Shown piece after piece: positions 1-7,173 of a stretch of DNA of 13,425 nt. Location of the stretch: assembly GCA_003497765.1 (NCBI GenBank), contig DNNY01000113.1, positions 1 to 13,425 of the forward strand. Direction: 5' to 3'. Both the position numbers and the translations under genes were made by a program. The DNA is from Oceanospirillaceae bacterium. GTDB lineage: Bacteria > Pseudomonadota > Gammaproteobacteria > Pseudomonadales > Balneatricaceae. A model generated the notes under the pieces. That model ran no database searches. It saw only the letters and a program-made list of their open reading frames with translations, and was not told the DNA's origin. The first letter of the stretch is position 1, and every line of letters begins with the position of its first letter.

Positions 1-149
1 TAAGGCCAAGCTCATTTGCATATAATTTTATGCCTCTGGAAAATAAGATTTGGGGGTAAAAAATCAGCTTAATTATACTTATTAGTCGCTTTTTTATAGA
101 TATTGCACCGATTTGATGCCTTAAGATGATTTTATAGCTCTAGCAAACA

Positions 150-178
150 TTCACGTTTGCAATAAATACCGCTATAAT
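150..178 (+). promoter_or_regulatory. sigma-70 promoter of the cytochrome c5 gene
   Basis: TTCACG (150-155) and a perfect TATAAT (173-178) are separated by 17 bp, which predicts a transcript start near 185 and a leader of about 55 nt before the TTG start at 239. An inverted repeat, GCAAAC-N6-GTTTGC (143-160), lies over the -35 box and could be an operator. The rest of 1-142 is AT-rich, and I could assign no gene to it. Confidence 0.6.
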
Positions 179-238
179 GCCAGCTGTTTTTTTGCTGCCC
201 TATTGCAGCCGAACCTGATTTTTTGAGAGGCACCGCAC

Positions 239-679
239 TTGAACCTACTAAAGCCTGTTGTCACCGCCGGCCTAACCGCTGGTCTTGTCGCCCTATGTTT
301 GACTACTATCCCCGCTAAAGCCGACCATGATAGCGCCCACTCTATTGCCTCACGCATTGGCAAAGTAGGCACTGTTTGTGTGGATGGTGGTGAGTGTAAA
401 GCACCTGTTGCTGCTGTCGCAGTCGTTGCTAGCGGCCCCCGCAGCGGTGAAGAGGTTTATAACGCTGCCTGTGCTGGTTGCCACAATAGCGGTGCCGCTG
501 GTGCACCAAAATTTGCTGATGCCGCCGCTTGGTCGCCCCGTATCTCTAAAGGTATCGATATGCTGGTGAGCAATGCGATCAATGGTATTGGTGCTATGCC
601 GGCACGGGGTTTATGTATGGACTGTTCTGATGATGAAATCAAGGTAACAGTTGAATATATGGTAGATGCGGCTAAATAA
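239..679 (+). CDS. cycB: Cytochrome c5 precursor, periplasmic mono-haem electron carrier
   Basis: A 146-residue class I c-type cytochrome. Residues 1-28 form a signal peptide (basic start, hydrophobic core, cleavage after an AKA motif). The haem attachment motif is CAGCH at 78-82, with Cys78 and Cys81 for the thioethers and His82 as axial ligand. Met120 in a GAMPARG context is the likely second ligand. Cys126 and Cys129 (GLCMDC) form the extra disulfide typical of cytochrome c5, and the earlier Cys47/Cys53 pair sits in an N-terminal extension also seen in Pseudomonas c5 proteins. The start codon is TTG, supported by GAGAGG at 225-230 with 8 nt spacing. The protein should shuttle electrons in the periplasm, for example from the bc1 complex to terminal oxidases. 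Position near rep and comM matches, from memory, the region holding c5 in pseudomonads. The family call is firm; the symbol follows Pseudomonas usage. Confidence 0.9.
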   Translation: MNLLKPVVTAGLTAGLVALCLTTIPAKADHDSAHSIASRIGKVGTVCVDGGECKAPVAAVAVVASGPRSGEEVYNAACAGCHNSGAAGAPKFADAAAWSPRISKGIDMLVSNAINGIGAMPARGLCMDCSDDEIKVTVEYMVDAAK

Positions 680-694
680 ACATCTAGGTAAATC

Positions 695-722
695 AAAAAA
701 GGGCTTATATAGCCCTTTTTTT
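695..722. terminator. Bidirectional rho-independent terminator between convergent genes
   Basis: An A6 run leads into stem GGGCT (701-705), loop TATAT and stem AGCCC (711-715), followed by T7. A6 pairs with T7, so the structure is symmetric and can end transcripts of both the cytochrome c5 gene (+) and the MazG-like gene (-). Confidence 0.85.
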
Positions 723-744
723 ATGCCTATAGATCGGCAAACGA

Positions 745-1116
745 TTAAAACTTTTTGCCCCCATCTTTAACTCGATTCTCTGGTTTATGGTCGGCACGCT
801 GGGCATTATAGGCCAGCTTTTCTTCCAAGGCACCAGCTACATCGAGACCATAACCACCAGCATAATCACAGATACGGATAATGGCATCCGCTAGCTCCAC
901 TTCTTCCATGGGGCGGTTAGTAAGATGGTCATCCATTATGCCTTTTCGCGCCCCTTCCATAGCTTCCGAAATCTCCGAATGTATTAAGCATAGCAGCTCG
1001 CCTTTATTGCGCTGTCGTTTTTCTCCAGTCGCAGGGTCATGCCACCAACCTCCTTTTAAAGCGGCACCATGACAAGTTTCGATAAGAAGGTTAAGGGCGT
1101 TTTGCATGTCGCTCAT
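745..1116 (-). CDS. MazG-like all-alpha NTP pyrophosphohydrolase family protein
   Basis: A 123-residue soluble protein. Its acidic helices match the metal-binding core of the MazG/dUTPase-like all-alpha NTP-PPase fold: E48xxE51 (in SEISEAMEG) and E74xxD77 (in EEVELADAI). Enzymes of this fold hydrolyse nucleoside triphosphates to monophosphate and pyrophosphate and are often housecleaning enzymes for damaged or excess nucleotides. The preferred substrate cannot be read from the sequence. It is a single short domain, unlike the two-domain E. coli MazG. The ATG is preceded by AGAGGAA (minus strand, 1122-1128) with 5 nt spacing. It lies 92 nt downstream of rep, probably with its own promoter, and shares the terminator at 695-722 with the convergent cytochrome gene. 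Fold confidence is good; biochemical role is open. Confidence 0.75.
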   Translation of the reverse strand: MSDMQNALNLLIETCHGAALKGGWWHDPATGEKRQRNKGELLCLIHSEISEAMEGARKGIMDDHLTNRPMEEVELADAIIRICDYAGGYGLDVAGALEEKLAYNAQRADHKPENRVKDGGKKF

Positions 1117-1167
1117 GACATTTCCTCTGGCTTATTTTTTGGGGCTTGTATAACAACAATATAAATC

Positions 1168-1196
1168 ATTGTAGCTATAAACGCCGACTTTGGTAA
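1168..1196 (-). promoter_or_regulatory. Possible sigma-70 promoter of the MazG-like gene
   Basis: Read on the minus strand, TTACCA (1191-1196), 17 bp, then TACAAT (1168-1173). The transcript would start near 1161, giving a leader of about 45 nt. Both boxes deviate from consensus, so this is tentative; read-through from rep is the alternative. Confidence 0.4.
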
Positions 1197-1208
1197 GCAC
1201 TTGTGGTC

Positions 1209-3227
1209 TTAGAAGTCGTCCAATAAACCTTTCAAACCAGCGAGTGTGGCTTGGCCCTGCTGAACGTTTTTACTGGGATCATCATCACCCCGGCCTTCCC
1301 ATTCCAGATCGGCTTGTGGTAACTCATCAAGGAAGCGGCTAGGGGTTGTTTCCAGCATTTCTCCAAACTGTTGGCGCTTGCGGGCTAGGGTGATGGTTAG
1401 GGTCTGGCGCGCTCGGGTTATGCCCACATAGCATAGGCGTCGCTCTTCTTCGACATTGCCCTCATCAATACTATTGCGATGGGGCAGCAGATCCTCTTCC
1501 ATTCCCATCATAAACACATGGGGGTATTCCAAACCCTTAGCAGAATGCAGGGTCATCAGTTGCACCCGGTCGCTATCATCCTCTTCCTCTTGGCGTTCGA
1601 GAATATCCAACAGTACTAAGCGGGCTACCGCATCACCCATATCAGCATACTCATTTTTCTTAACCGCCACCTCTAGGGATTCCTTTAGCGACTCCACCAA
1701 TAGTTCGACATTGGCCATACGTTTTTCGGCCATAGGTGGGCCACTACTGGTTTGTAATAGCCAGTCCTGATATTCCATATCACGGATCATTTGTTGCACT
1801 GCGGCTATGGGGTCGTCACGCTCAGCCTGTTCAGCCAAGTCATTTATCCATTCGCCAAACTCTTGCACCTTGGCTAAGGCATTGCCAGACATGTATTCTT
1901 TTAGCCCCACTTCCTGACTAGCTGAAATCAAACTTACGCCCCGCATGGTGGCGTAGTTAACTAGCTTTTCCAACGTAGCCGCGCCAATCTCTCGACGCGG
2001 GGTATTAACGATACGCAAAAAGGCATTGTCATCAGCAGGGTTTAGTAAGATTTTAAGATAGGCCATAATGTCTTTTACTTCGGTACGGCCAAAGAAAGAC
2101 TGCCCGCCGTTAATCTTATAGGGCACTTTGTAAGTCTGTAGCTTCATTTCCATTAAGCGCGACTGATGATTGCCTCTATATAAGATGGCAAAGTCTTTAT
2201 ATGCGCCTTGGTTTTGTAGTTGTGCCTGCAAAATTTCTGTGGCAATCCGCTCCGCTTCCGCATCTTCATTACGACAACTAATAACGCGCACTGGCTCGCC
2301 ATAGCCTTTATCACTCCAGAGGGCTTTTTCAAACTCGTGAGGGTTATGGGCAATCAGCTTGTTAGCCACTTTAAGAATGCGCCCTGTAGAACGGTAGTTT
2401 TGTTCTAACTTAATCACTTTTAAGCTAGGGAAGTCGGCCTGCAGAATAGCTAGATTTTCTGGTCGAGCACCACGCCATGCATAAATCGACTGGTCGTCGT
2501 CGCCCACCACAGTGAAATTGGCGCGCATACCAACTAGCTGTTTAACCAATAAATACTGGGAGCTATTGGTGTCCTGATATTCATCAACCAGCAAATAACG
2601 CACGCGGTTTTGCCACTTATCAAGGATATCAGGGCGCTCAGTAAAGAGCCGCACGGGTTGTAGGATCAAGTCATCGAAGTCAACACCATTGTAAAGCTTG
2701 AGGGTTTTCTCATAGGCTTCATAGACCTTAGCTGCTAGAACCTGTTCTGGGCCATTGGCGCCGGCCAAAGCTTGGGCTGGTGAAACCAGATCGTTCTTCC
2801 AGTTAGAGATCTGATATTGAATCGGCTCACAAACGTCTTCCGCCGCCTCAAATTCTTTATGGGTAAGGTCTTTTAATAAGGTCAGCACATCTTGGGCATC
2901 AAAGATGGAAAAGCCGGGACGATAGCCCAAAGCTTGGCATTCGCGGCGAATGATATTTAAGCCAAGATTATGAAAAGTAGAAACAGTGAGTCCTCGGCCG
3001 GCTTTACGTTGCACCAGTTGACCAACACGTTCTTTCATCTCGCGTGCAGCTTTATTAGTAAAGGTTAGGGCGAGTATTTGGTGACCTTTAAGGCCACATT
3101 CGTCAATCAAATAGGCAATCTTACGCGTAATGACACTGGTTTTGCCCGAACCCGCACCAGCCAATACCAGTACCGCGCCACTCACAGCTTCCATAGCTTC
3201 CTGTTGTCGGGGATTTAAACGGCTCAC
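1209..3227 (-). CDS. rep: ATP-dependent DNA helicase Rep (UvrD/Rep superfamily 1A)
   Basis: A 3'-5' DNA helicase that helps forks through protein roadblocks and acts in replication restart. All SF1A motifs are present; numbering is from the GTG start at 3227 (672 residues, close to E. coli Rep at about 673). The N-terminal SRLNPRQQ Q-motif is followed by Walker A AGAGSGKT (23-30), motif Ia LTFTNKAA (54-61), Walker B DEYQDT (215-220), motif III DDQSIYAWRGA (244-254), QNYRST (276-281), TLHSAKGLEYP (559-569) and VGITRAR (601-607). The same frame is open 8 codons further, to a TTG at 3251. That start would lie about 3 nt from the transcript start predicted by the TATAAT at 3261-3266 and would add residues absent from Rep, so I chose GTG. 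UvrD is the main alternative, but the length and N-terminus favour Rep. It is monocistronic, codirectional with comM and the MazG-like gene. Confidence 0.93.
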   Translation of the reverse strand: MSRLNPRQQEAMEAVSGAVLVLAGAGSGKTSVITRKIAYLIDECGLKGHQILALTFTNKAAREMKERVGQLVQRKAGRGLTVSTFHNLGLNIIRRECQALGYRPGFSIFDAQDVLTLLKDLTHKEFEAAEDVCEPIQYQISNWKNDLVSPAQALAGANGPEQVLAAKVYEAYEKTLKLYNGVDFDDLILQPVRLFTERPDILDKWQNRVRYLLVDEYQDTNSSQYLLVKQLVGMRANFTVVGDDDQSIYAWRGARPENLAILQADFPSLKVIKLEQNYRSTGRILKVANKLIAHNPHEFEKALWSDKGYGEPVRVISCRNEDAEAERIATEILQAQLQNQGAYKDFAILYRGNHQSRLMEMKLQTYKVPYKINGGQSFFGRTEVKDIMAYLKILLNPADDNAFLRIVNTPRREIGAATLEKLVNYATMRGVSLISASQEVGLKEYMSGNALAKVQEFGEWINDLAEQAERDDPIAAVQQMIRDMEYQDWLLQTSSGPPMAEKRMANVELLVESLKESLEVAVKKNEYADMGDAVARLVLLDILERQEEEDDSDRVQLMTLHSAKGLEYPHVFMMGMEEDLLPHRNSIDEGNVEEERRLCYVGITRARQTLTITLARKRQQFGEMLETTPSRFLDELPQADLEWEGRGDDDPSKNVQQGQATLAGLKGLLDDF

Positions 3228-3260
3228 GCAGGTCTCTGATTGATAACACAAGGGGCGCAG

Positions 3261-3266
3261 ATTATA
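3261..3266 (-). promoter_or_regulatory. -10 box of the rep promoter
   Basis: The minus strand reads a perfect TATAAT. The hexamer 17 bp upstream (ATGCAG, 3284-3289) is a poor -35. The predicted transcript start near 3254 leaves a 27-nt leader to the GTG at 3227 and argues against the upstream TTG start. Confidence 0.5.
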
Positions 3267-3316
3267 AAAGATTCCTGTCGCCTCTGCATCGCTTATTTGT
3301 CATTGGCCATACAACT

Positions 3317-4819
3317 TTATTGATCTAGCAGACTAGACTGTCGATAGCCTAGGGCTTCCAATAAAGCCTGACGGCCAATGTTCTTTTTTCCCTCAAGATC
3401 GGCAATGGTGCGCGCAACTCGCAATACCTTGTGCACAACTCTGGGGGATAAGGCTAAACGTTTACTCGCTGCCAATAGTAGTTCTTGCTCCGGCTCGGCC
3501 AATAGAGCCACCTCAGCTAGTTTAGCCCCACTTAAGTCTCCGTTAAGCATACCTTGCCGCTGCCATTGGCGACTTTGTGCTGCCTTTACCATAGCGCGGG
3601 CTTGGTTACTATCCATCCCAGCTTCGGGTTGCAATATCGCTTTGGCGGAAGGTCGCTGAACCCCAAGTTGGATATCAAGACGATCCAACAACGGGCCCGA
3701 TAAACGTTGTTGGTAGTTGGCAACTTTAGTCGGACTACAGCGACACTCAACATCTGTATCCCCATAATAGCCACAGGGGCAGGGATTCGTTGCCGCTAGT
3801 AATAGGAACTTGGCTGGCAAATGTAGTTGCTGCTGTGCCCTCACCACATGAACCCGGCCACTTTCCAAAGGCTGGCGCAGGCTGTCTATAATATGCCGCG
3901 GGAACTCAGCTAGCTCATCCAGAAACAACACCCCTCGATGAGCACGGCTAATTTCTCCTGCTTTTGGCAGCCGCCCACCGCCCACTAAAGCGGCAGCAGA
4001 AGCTGTATGGTGGGGCCCTCGCCAAGGTACTTGTCGCCATTGCGCAGCATCAAACTCACCTAAACTAGACTGAATTGCACCCACCTCCATGGCTTGCTTT
4101 TCATCCAGCGGGGGTAATAAAGCATGTAAGCGCCTTGCCAACATAGTTTTGCCTGTTCCTGGAGGGCCAACAAACAGCATTGAGTGATGACCAGCAGCGG
4201 CAATAACCAATCCACGCTTGGCTTGTTCCTGACCTTGAACATCTTGTAAATCAACTTTAGCAGTCTGTCCCTTAGGCCTTTTAGTTGGCTTATGCCAATG
4301 CGCCATATGTGGGTAAAACAGCCACTGACATAGCTCATTAAGATTATTGGGCGCTATGGCTTTTGCCCCAGTTGGCATAACGGCTTCATCGGCATTGGCC
4401 GGCGCAACAACTAACTTGCGCTGGGCACCCAAGCAAGCCACGGCGGCACTAAGCACCCCCGGGCAGGGCTTTAACTCGGCAGCAAGCCCCAATTCAGCAA
4501 GAAACTCCAAGCCTTGGGTATTCGTATTTGGTACTTGCTTAGAAGCATGCAAAATGCCCATAGCAATCGCTAAGTCAAAGCGCCCACCTTCTTTAGGTAA
4601 GTCGGCTGGTGCCAGATTAATCGTGATACGCTGCATGGGAAATTCAAAGCCAGCATTAATAATGGCACTGCGCACCCTGTCTTTACTTTCCCGCACAGCA
4701 GTTTCCGCCAAACCCACCATATTGATTGCTGGCAATCCACTGCTTAAATGAACTTCAACACAAACTTGTGGCGCATCAATGCCCATATGAGCACGAGTAT
4801 AAATGATAGCTAATGACAT
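3317..4819 (-). CDS. comM: YifB/ComM family AAA+ ATPase (Mg-chelatase-like), transformation branch-migration helicase
   Basis: A 500-residue protein, near the usual family length of about 500-510. The N-terminal domain (about 1-170) is the ChlI/Lon-protease-like fold typical of YifB, with the conserved stretch GLPAINMVGLAETAVRESKD near 28-47. The AAA+ core carries Walker A GPPGTGKT (218-225), Walker B VLFLDE (297-302), sensor-1 ATNPCPCG (343-350) and the LLDRLDI segment (377-383). A four-cysteine set (C347, C349, C359, C361) follows sensor 1 and resembles a small metal site. The C-terminal helical domain covers about 400-500. In Vibrio and Haemophilus ComM is a hexameric helicase that extends the D-loop during natural transformation; it is also widespread in species not known to be competent. 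AAGGA (4827-4831, minus strand) 7 nt before the ATG supports the start. It is divergent from gltR; the region 3228-3316 separates it from rep. Confidence 0.9.
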   Translation of the reverse strand: MSLAIIYTRAHMGIDAPQVCVEVHLSSGLPAINMVGLAETAVRESKDRVRSAIINAGFEFPMQRITINLAPADLPKEGGRFDLAIAMGILHASKQVPNTNTQGLEFLAELGLAAELKPCPGVLSAAVACLGAQRKLVVAPANADEAVMPTGAKAIAPNNLNELCQWLFYPHMAHWHKPTKRPKGQTAKVDLQDVQGQEQAKRGLVIAAAGHHSMLFVGPPGTGKTMLARRLHALLPPLDEKQAMEVGAIQSSLGEFDAAQWRQVPWRGPHHTASAAALVGGGRLPKAGEISRAHRGVLFLDELAEFPRHIIDSLRQPLESGRVHVVRAQQQLHLPAKFLLLAATNPCPCGYYGDTDVECRCSPTKVANYQQRLSGPLLDRLDIQLGVQRPSAKAILQPEAGMDSNQARAMVKAAQSRQWQRQGMLNGDLSGAKLAEVALLAEPEQELLLAASKRLALSPRVVHKVLRVARTIADLEGKKNIGRQALLEALGYRQSSLLDQ

Positions 4820-4853
4820 ATTCTCATCCTTGATTATCTAGTCACCGACTATC

Positions 4854-4859
4854 AGTATA
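4854..4859 (-). promoter_or_regulatory. Possible -10 box for comM
   Basis: The minus strand reads TATACT about 35 bp before the comM start. No convincing -35 box lies at the right distance (best ATGGCT). It faces away from the gltR promoter about 25 bp away, so the 124-bp intergenic region probably holds both divergent promoters. Confidence 0.35.
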
Positions 4860-4882
4860 GTAGTCTCCTAAAAAAGAGCCAT

Positions 4883-4911
4883 TTGGCTTGCGTACATTAT
4901 CGGGTTAGAAT
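4883..4911 (+). promoter_or_regulatory. sigma-70 promoter of the gltR-gtrS operon
   Basis: TTGGCT (4883-4888), 17 bp, TAGAAT (4906-4911); predicted start near 4918, 26 nt before the gltR ATG. A short inverted repeat AGCCA-TT-TGGCT (4877-4888) covers the -35 box. There is no clear Shine-Dalgarno before the ATG at 4944, so translation of gltR may be weak. Confidence 0.55.
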
Positions 4912-4943
4912 AGCGCCAAATAATTAAATGTTACCTGTTTAAT

Positions 4944-5624
4944 ATGACCACCAATAAACGTCTGGCACTTATCGACGACGATAGGGAAATCTTACAGCTA
5001 CTGAGTCAGTATATGAGCCAGCAAGGTTATGAGGTGTCGCCTTTTACCGATGGTGAAAGTTTTCTGGCAGCTGATATTAGCCAATTTTCTCTCGCGATTC
5101 TTGATCTTAGCTTACCTGGCATTGATGGCCTGAGTGTGTGTCGGCAATTACGCCAGAGCTCAGATTTGCCCGTAATTATGTTAACGGCGGCTAGTGACGA
5201 TTTAGATCGTATTCTGGGTCTTGAATTGGGTGCCGATGATTATATGGGCAAACCTTTTAACCCGCGCGAGTTGTTAGCCAGAGTCAAAGCTTTGTTGCGT
5301 CGAGTTGAAACCCAGGCATCGGCTGTTAATAATGAAATACAACTTTTTATTAATAGCCAAAAACGCACAGTCAAGGTTAATGATCAGCCTATTGCCTTAA
5401 CGGGAACTGAATTTGATTTGTTGGCGGTATTAGCTCAGCAACAAGGTCAGATTGTGAGTAAGGATTATATAAGCAAGACCTTACATGGCCGTTCCAACTC
5501 ACCGTTTGAACGGGCTATTGACACCTCTATTAGTCGCTTGCGCAGCAAACTATCCGAATTTTATCCAGACCCTATTCAAAATGTGCGTGGTAAAGGGTAC
5601 GTACTCGTTATCCCATGTCAATAA
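4944..5624 (+). CDS. gltR: OmpR-family response regulator, GltR-like (glucose uptake control)
   Basis: A 226-residue cytoplasmic regulator with two domains. The receiver (about 5-120) has the acidic pocket D11-D13, phosphoacceptor D54 in LDLSLPG, switch Thr81 and conserved Lys103 in a GKPF motif. The winged-helix DNA-binding domain (about 128-225) carries the TGTEFDLL segment, the ERAIDTSISRLRSKL recognition helix region and the C-terminal RGKGYVL hairpin. Its stop overlaps the kinase start by 10 nt, so the two are translationally coupled. The symbol is given because this pair directly precedes a gtsABCD-type glucose importer, as GltR/GtrS is tied to that transporter in Pseudomonas. OmpR/PhoB-type is certain; GltR orthology is inference from context. 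The direct repeats before gtsA are its most likely target. Confidence 0.8.
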   Translation: MTTNKRLALIDDDREILQLLSQYMSQQGYEVSPFTDGESFLAADISQFSLAILDLSLPGIDGLSVCRQLRQSSDLPVIMLTAASDDLDRILGLELGADDYMGKPFNPRELLARVKALLRRVETQASAVNNEIQLFINSQKRTVKVNDQPIALTGTEFDLLAVLAQQQGQIVSKDYISKTLHGRSNSPFERAIDTSISRLRSKLSEFYPDPIQNVRGKGYVLVIPCQ

Positions 5625-7063
5625 CTACTAATTTACGAGATCGCATACTGCCCAATAATATGCTGGCACGGGTATCTGTGGTGCTGTTAATTGGCATCTT
5701 TGTAGCTCAGTCATTAGGCACCTGGATATGGGTTGAGCAACTAAAAGATGGCGAGCGTAAACGTTTGATTGAAGTCTCTGCCAATATGGGCTCACGTATT
5801 GGTCAAACTATACAGTTTTTTACCAAGTTACCGAAAGAGTATCGTCATATTGTTCTCGACCAATTACGAGATATGGGGGGCACGCGCTATTTTGTGTCGG
5901 TAAACAAAAACTATATTGCCTTGCCCAATATCAATACTAATGAGTTTTCTGAGCTGGTTAGAAAGCAATTACAAAACAGTATCAGTGCTCAGATTGGCCA
6001 AAAAGACAAGTTGGACATTCAATTTGTAAAATTTGACGACCTAAAGATCTTATCGGGTGATAACCGGATGGTGGACTTACCGCCAAAATGGACACGTTTT
6101 GCCTTATTAGAACCCGGTGATCAAAGCCCAATCGTATTGGTGCAACTGCCCATTGCAGAAGACTGGATATATCTGGCTGCACCCGTTCCCTCGGGTAGTG
6201 TGCTTGTTGGCGTAAGTTGGCTTACTACTGACCGTTTAATCAGTATAAGCTTGGTATCTATAACTGTGCTTATACTCACTGTATTGCTGGTGCGCTGGGT
6301 CGTGCGCCCTCTGCGCTTACTTGCTCGCCATGCAGAACAAATTGGCCGTGGACACAAACCCAAGCGCCTAGTAGAACAAGGCACTCGTGAAATGATTGCT
6401 ACTGTGCGAGCGTTTAATACCATGAGTGAGCGAATTCAAAAGTTTATTCATGATCGTGAGCGACTATTTGCCGCTATTTCACATGATTTAAAAACACCTA
6501 TAACCCGGGCTCGTTTAAGGGCTGAGATGCTGGATGATGAGGAAGCAAGAACAGGCCTTATTAGTGACCTAGAAAACCTCGACACCATGGTTAAAGGCAG
6601 CTTACAAATGGTGAAAGAGGGCATTGTGCACGAAAATGCTTTAACTGTAGACATTAGCAAAATGCTCTTTGACCTGGCAGAAAAACAGAAGATTTATGGC
6701 CTGCCAGTTAGACTTGACGTGCAACCAAAATTGCATCTTGAGGGTCGTTCTATGGCTTTAGAGCGGATGTTTACTAACCTTATAGATAATGCCCTGCAAT
6801 ATGGTGATGCTGCCTATATCAGGGCATGGCAAGATGACCACTATTTACATGTTGAGATCAGAGACCCAGGTCCTGGCCTGTCTACCATGGATAAAAAACG
6901 CGTGTTTGAGCCCTACTTTCGTATAGATCAAAAACCAAGCAGTGAACACTCAGGGCTTGGCTTGTCTATTGCCCGCAGTATAGCTAACTTTCACGGTGGC
7001 GAGCTGGTACTTTTAGATCGCCCAGGTGGGGGATTGATCGTCGCAGTTCATTTCCCTTTGTAA
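5615..7063 (+). CDS. gtrS: Membrane sensor histidine kinase, GtrS-like
   Basis: A 482-residue inner-membrane kinase. TM1 spans about 17-39, a periplasmic sensor domain about 41-203, and TM2 about 207-230. HAMP follows (about 230-282), then the HisKA helix with phospho-His290 in ISHDLKTPITRAR, and HATPase_c with N-box NLIDNALQYG (388-397), G1 DPGPGL (417-422) and G2 GLGLSIA (447-453). All catalytic motifs are intact. It starts inside the end of gltR (ATG at 5615), and its stop lies in the putative operator region of gtsA. In Pseudomonas, GtrS is reported to sense 2-ketogluconate and 6-phosphogluconate and to phosphorylate GltR; whether this sensor domain binds the same ligands cannot be read here. 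Kinase architecture is firm, ligand and symbol are inferred. Confidence 0.8.
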   Translation: MSITTNLRDRILPNNMLARVSVVLLIGIFVAQSLGTWIWVEQLKDGERKRLIEVSANMGSRIGQTIQFFTKLPKEYRHIVLDQLRDMGGTRYFVSVNKNYIALPNINTNEFSELVRKQLQNSISAQIGQKDKLDIQFVKFDDLKILSGDNRMVDLPPKWTRFALLEPGDQSPIVLVQLPIAEDWIYLAAPVPSGSVLVGVSWLTTDRLISISLVSITVLILTVLLVRWVVRPLRLLARHAEQIGRGHKPKRLVEQGTREMIATVRAFNTMSERIQKFIHDRERLFAAISHDLKTPITRARLRAEMLDDEEARTGLISDLENLDTMVKGSLQMVKEGIVHENALTVDISKMLFDLAEKQKIYGLPVRLDVQPKLHLEGRSMALERMFTNLIDNALQYGDAAYIRAWQDDHYLHVEIRDPGPGLSTMDKKRVFEPYFRIDQKPSSEHSGLGLSIARSIANFHGGELVLLDRPGGGLIVAVHFPL

Positions 7064-7075
7064 CATTTCGTAACA
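7060..7075 (+). promoter_or_regulatory. Direct repeat upstream of gtsA, candidate GltR operator
   Basis: GTAACA occurs at 7060-7065 and again at 7070-7075, exactly one helical turn apart. This is the tandem half-site arrangement that OmpR-family regulators bind. It overlaps the gtrS stop codon and lies about 100 bp before the gtsA ATG. Assignment to GltR is inference. Confidence 0.4.
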
Positions 7076-7123
7076 ATATTCTACACTGCGCCACACAAAA
7101 CACTCTAAACTCCTCCTACCGAA

Positions 7124-7138
7124 TATACATTGTATAAA
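7124..7138 (+). promoter_or_regulatory. Probable -10 region of gtsABCD with a 13-bp palindrome
   Basis: TATACA-T-TGTATA (7124-7136) is a perfect inverted repeat and contains or overlaps two -10-like hexamers, TATACA (7124-7129) and TATAAA (7133-7138). No -35 box stands at 17 bp from either, as expected for an activator-dependent promoter. The start would be near 7136-7145, giving a 30-40 nt leader. Confidence 0.4.
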
Positions 7139-7173
7139 AGTTCGGCATATTAATAACAACGAGGACTTTCTCC

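Noticed and set aside
18..33. GCATA-N6-TATGC near-palindrome at the left edge
   Set aside because: Very AT-rich sequence makes such dyads likely by chance, and no gene is positioned to use it.
1156..1172. ACAAT-N7-ATTGT hairpin after rep as a terminator
   Set aside because: The stem is five AT-rich pairs with no T tract; the right arm also overlaps the proposed -10 box of the MazG-like gene.
3228..3251. Eight-residue extension of Rep from a TTG
   Set aside because: It lies about 3 nt from the transcript start predicted by TATAAT at 3261-3266, and Rep proteins begin at the xRLNPxQ motif.
4060..4338. Open frame of 92 codons in another frame of comM
   Set aside because: It lies wholly inside comM on the same strand, has no family features, and arises from comM composition. 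Similar open frames inside rep, gtrS, gtsA and gtsD were dropped for the same reason.
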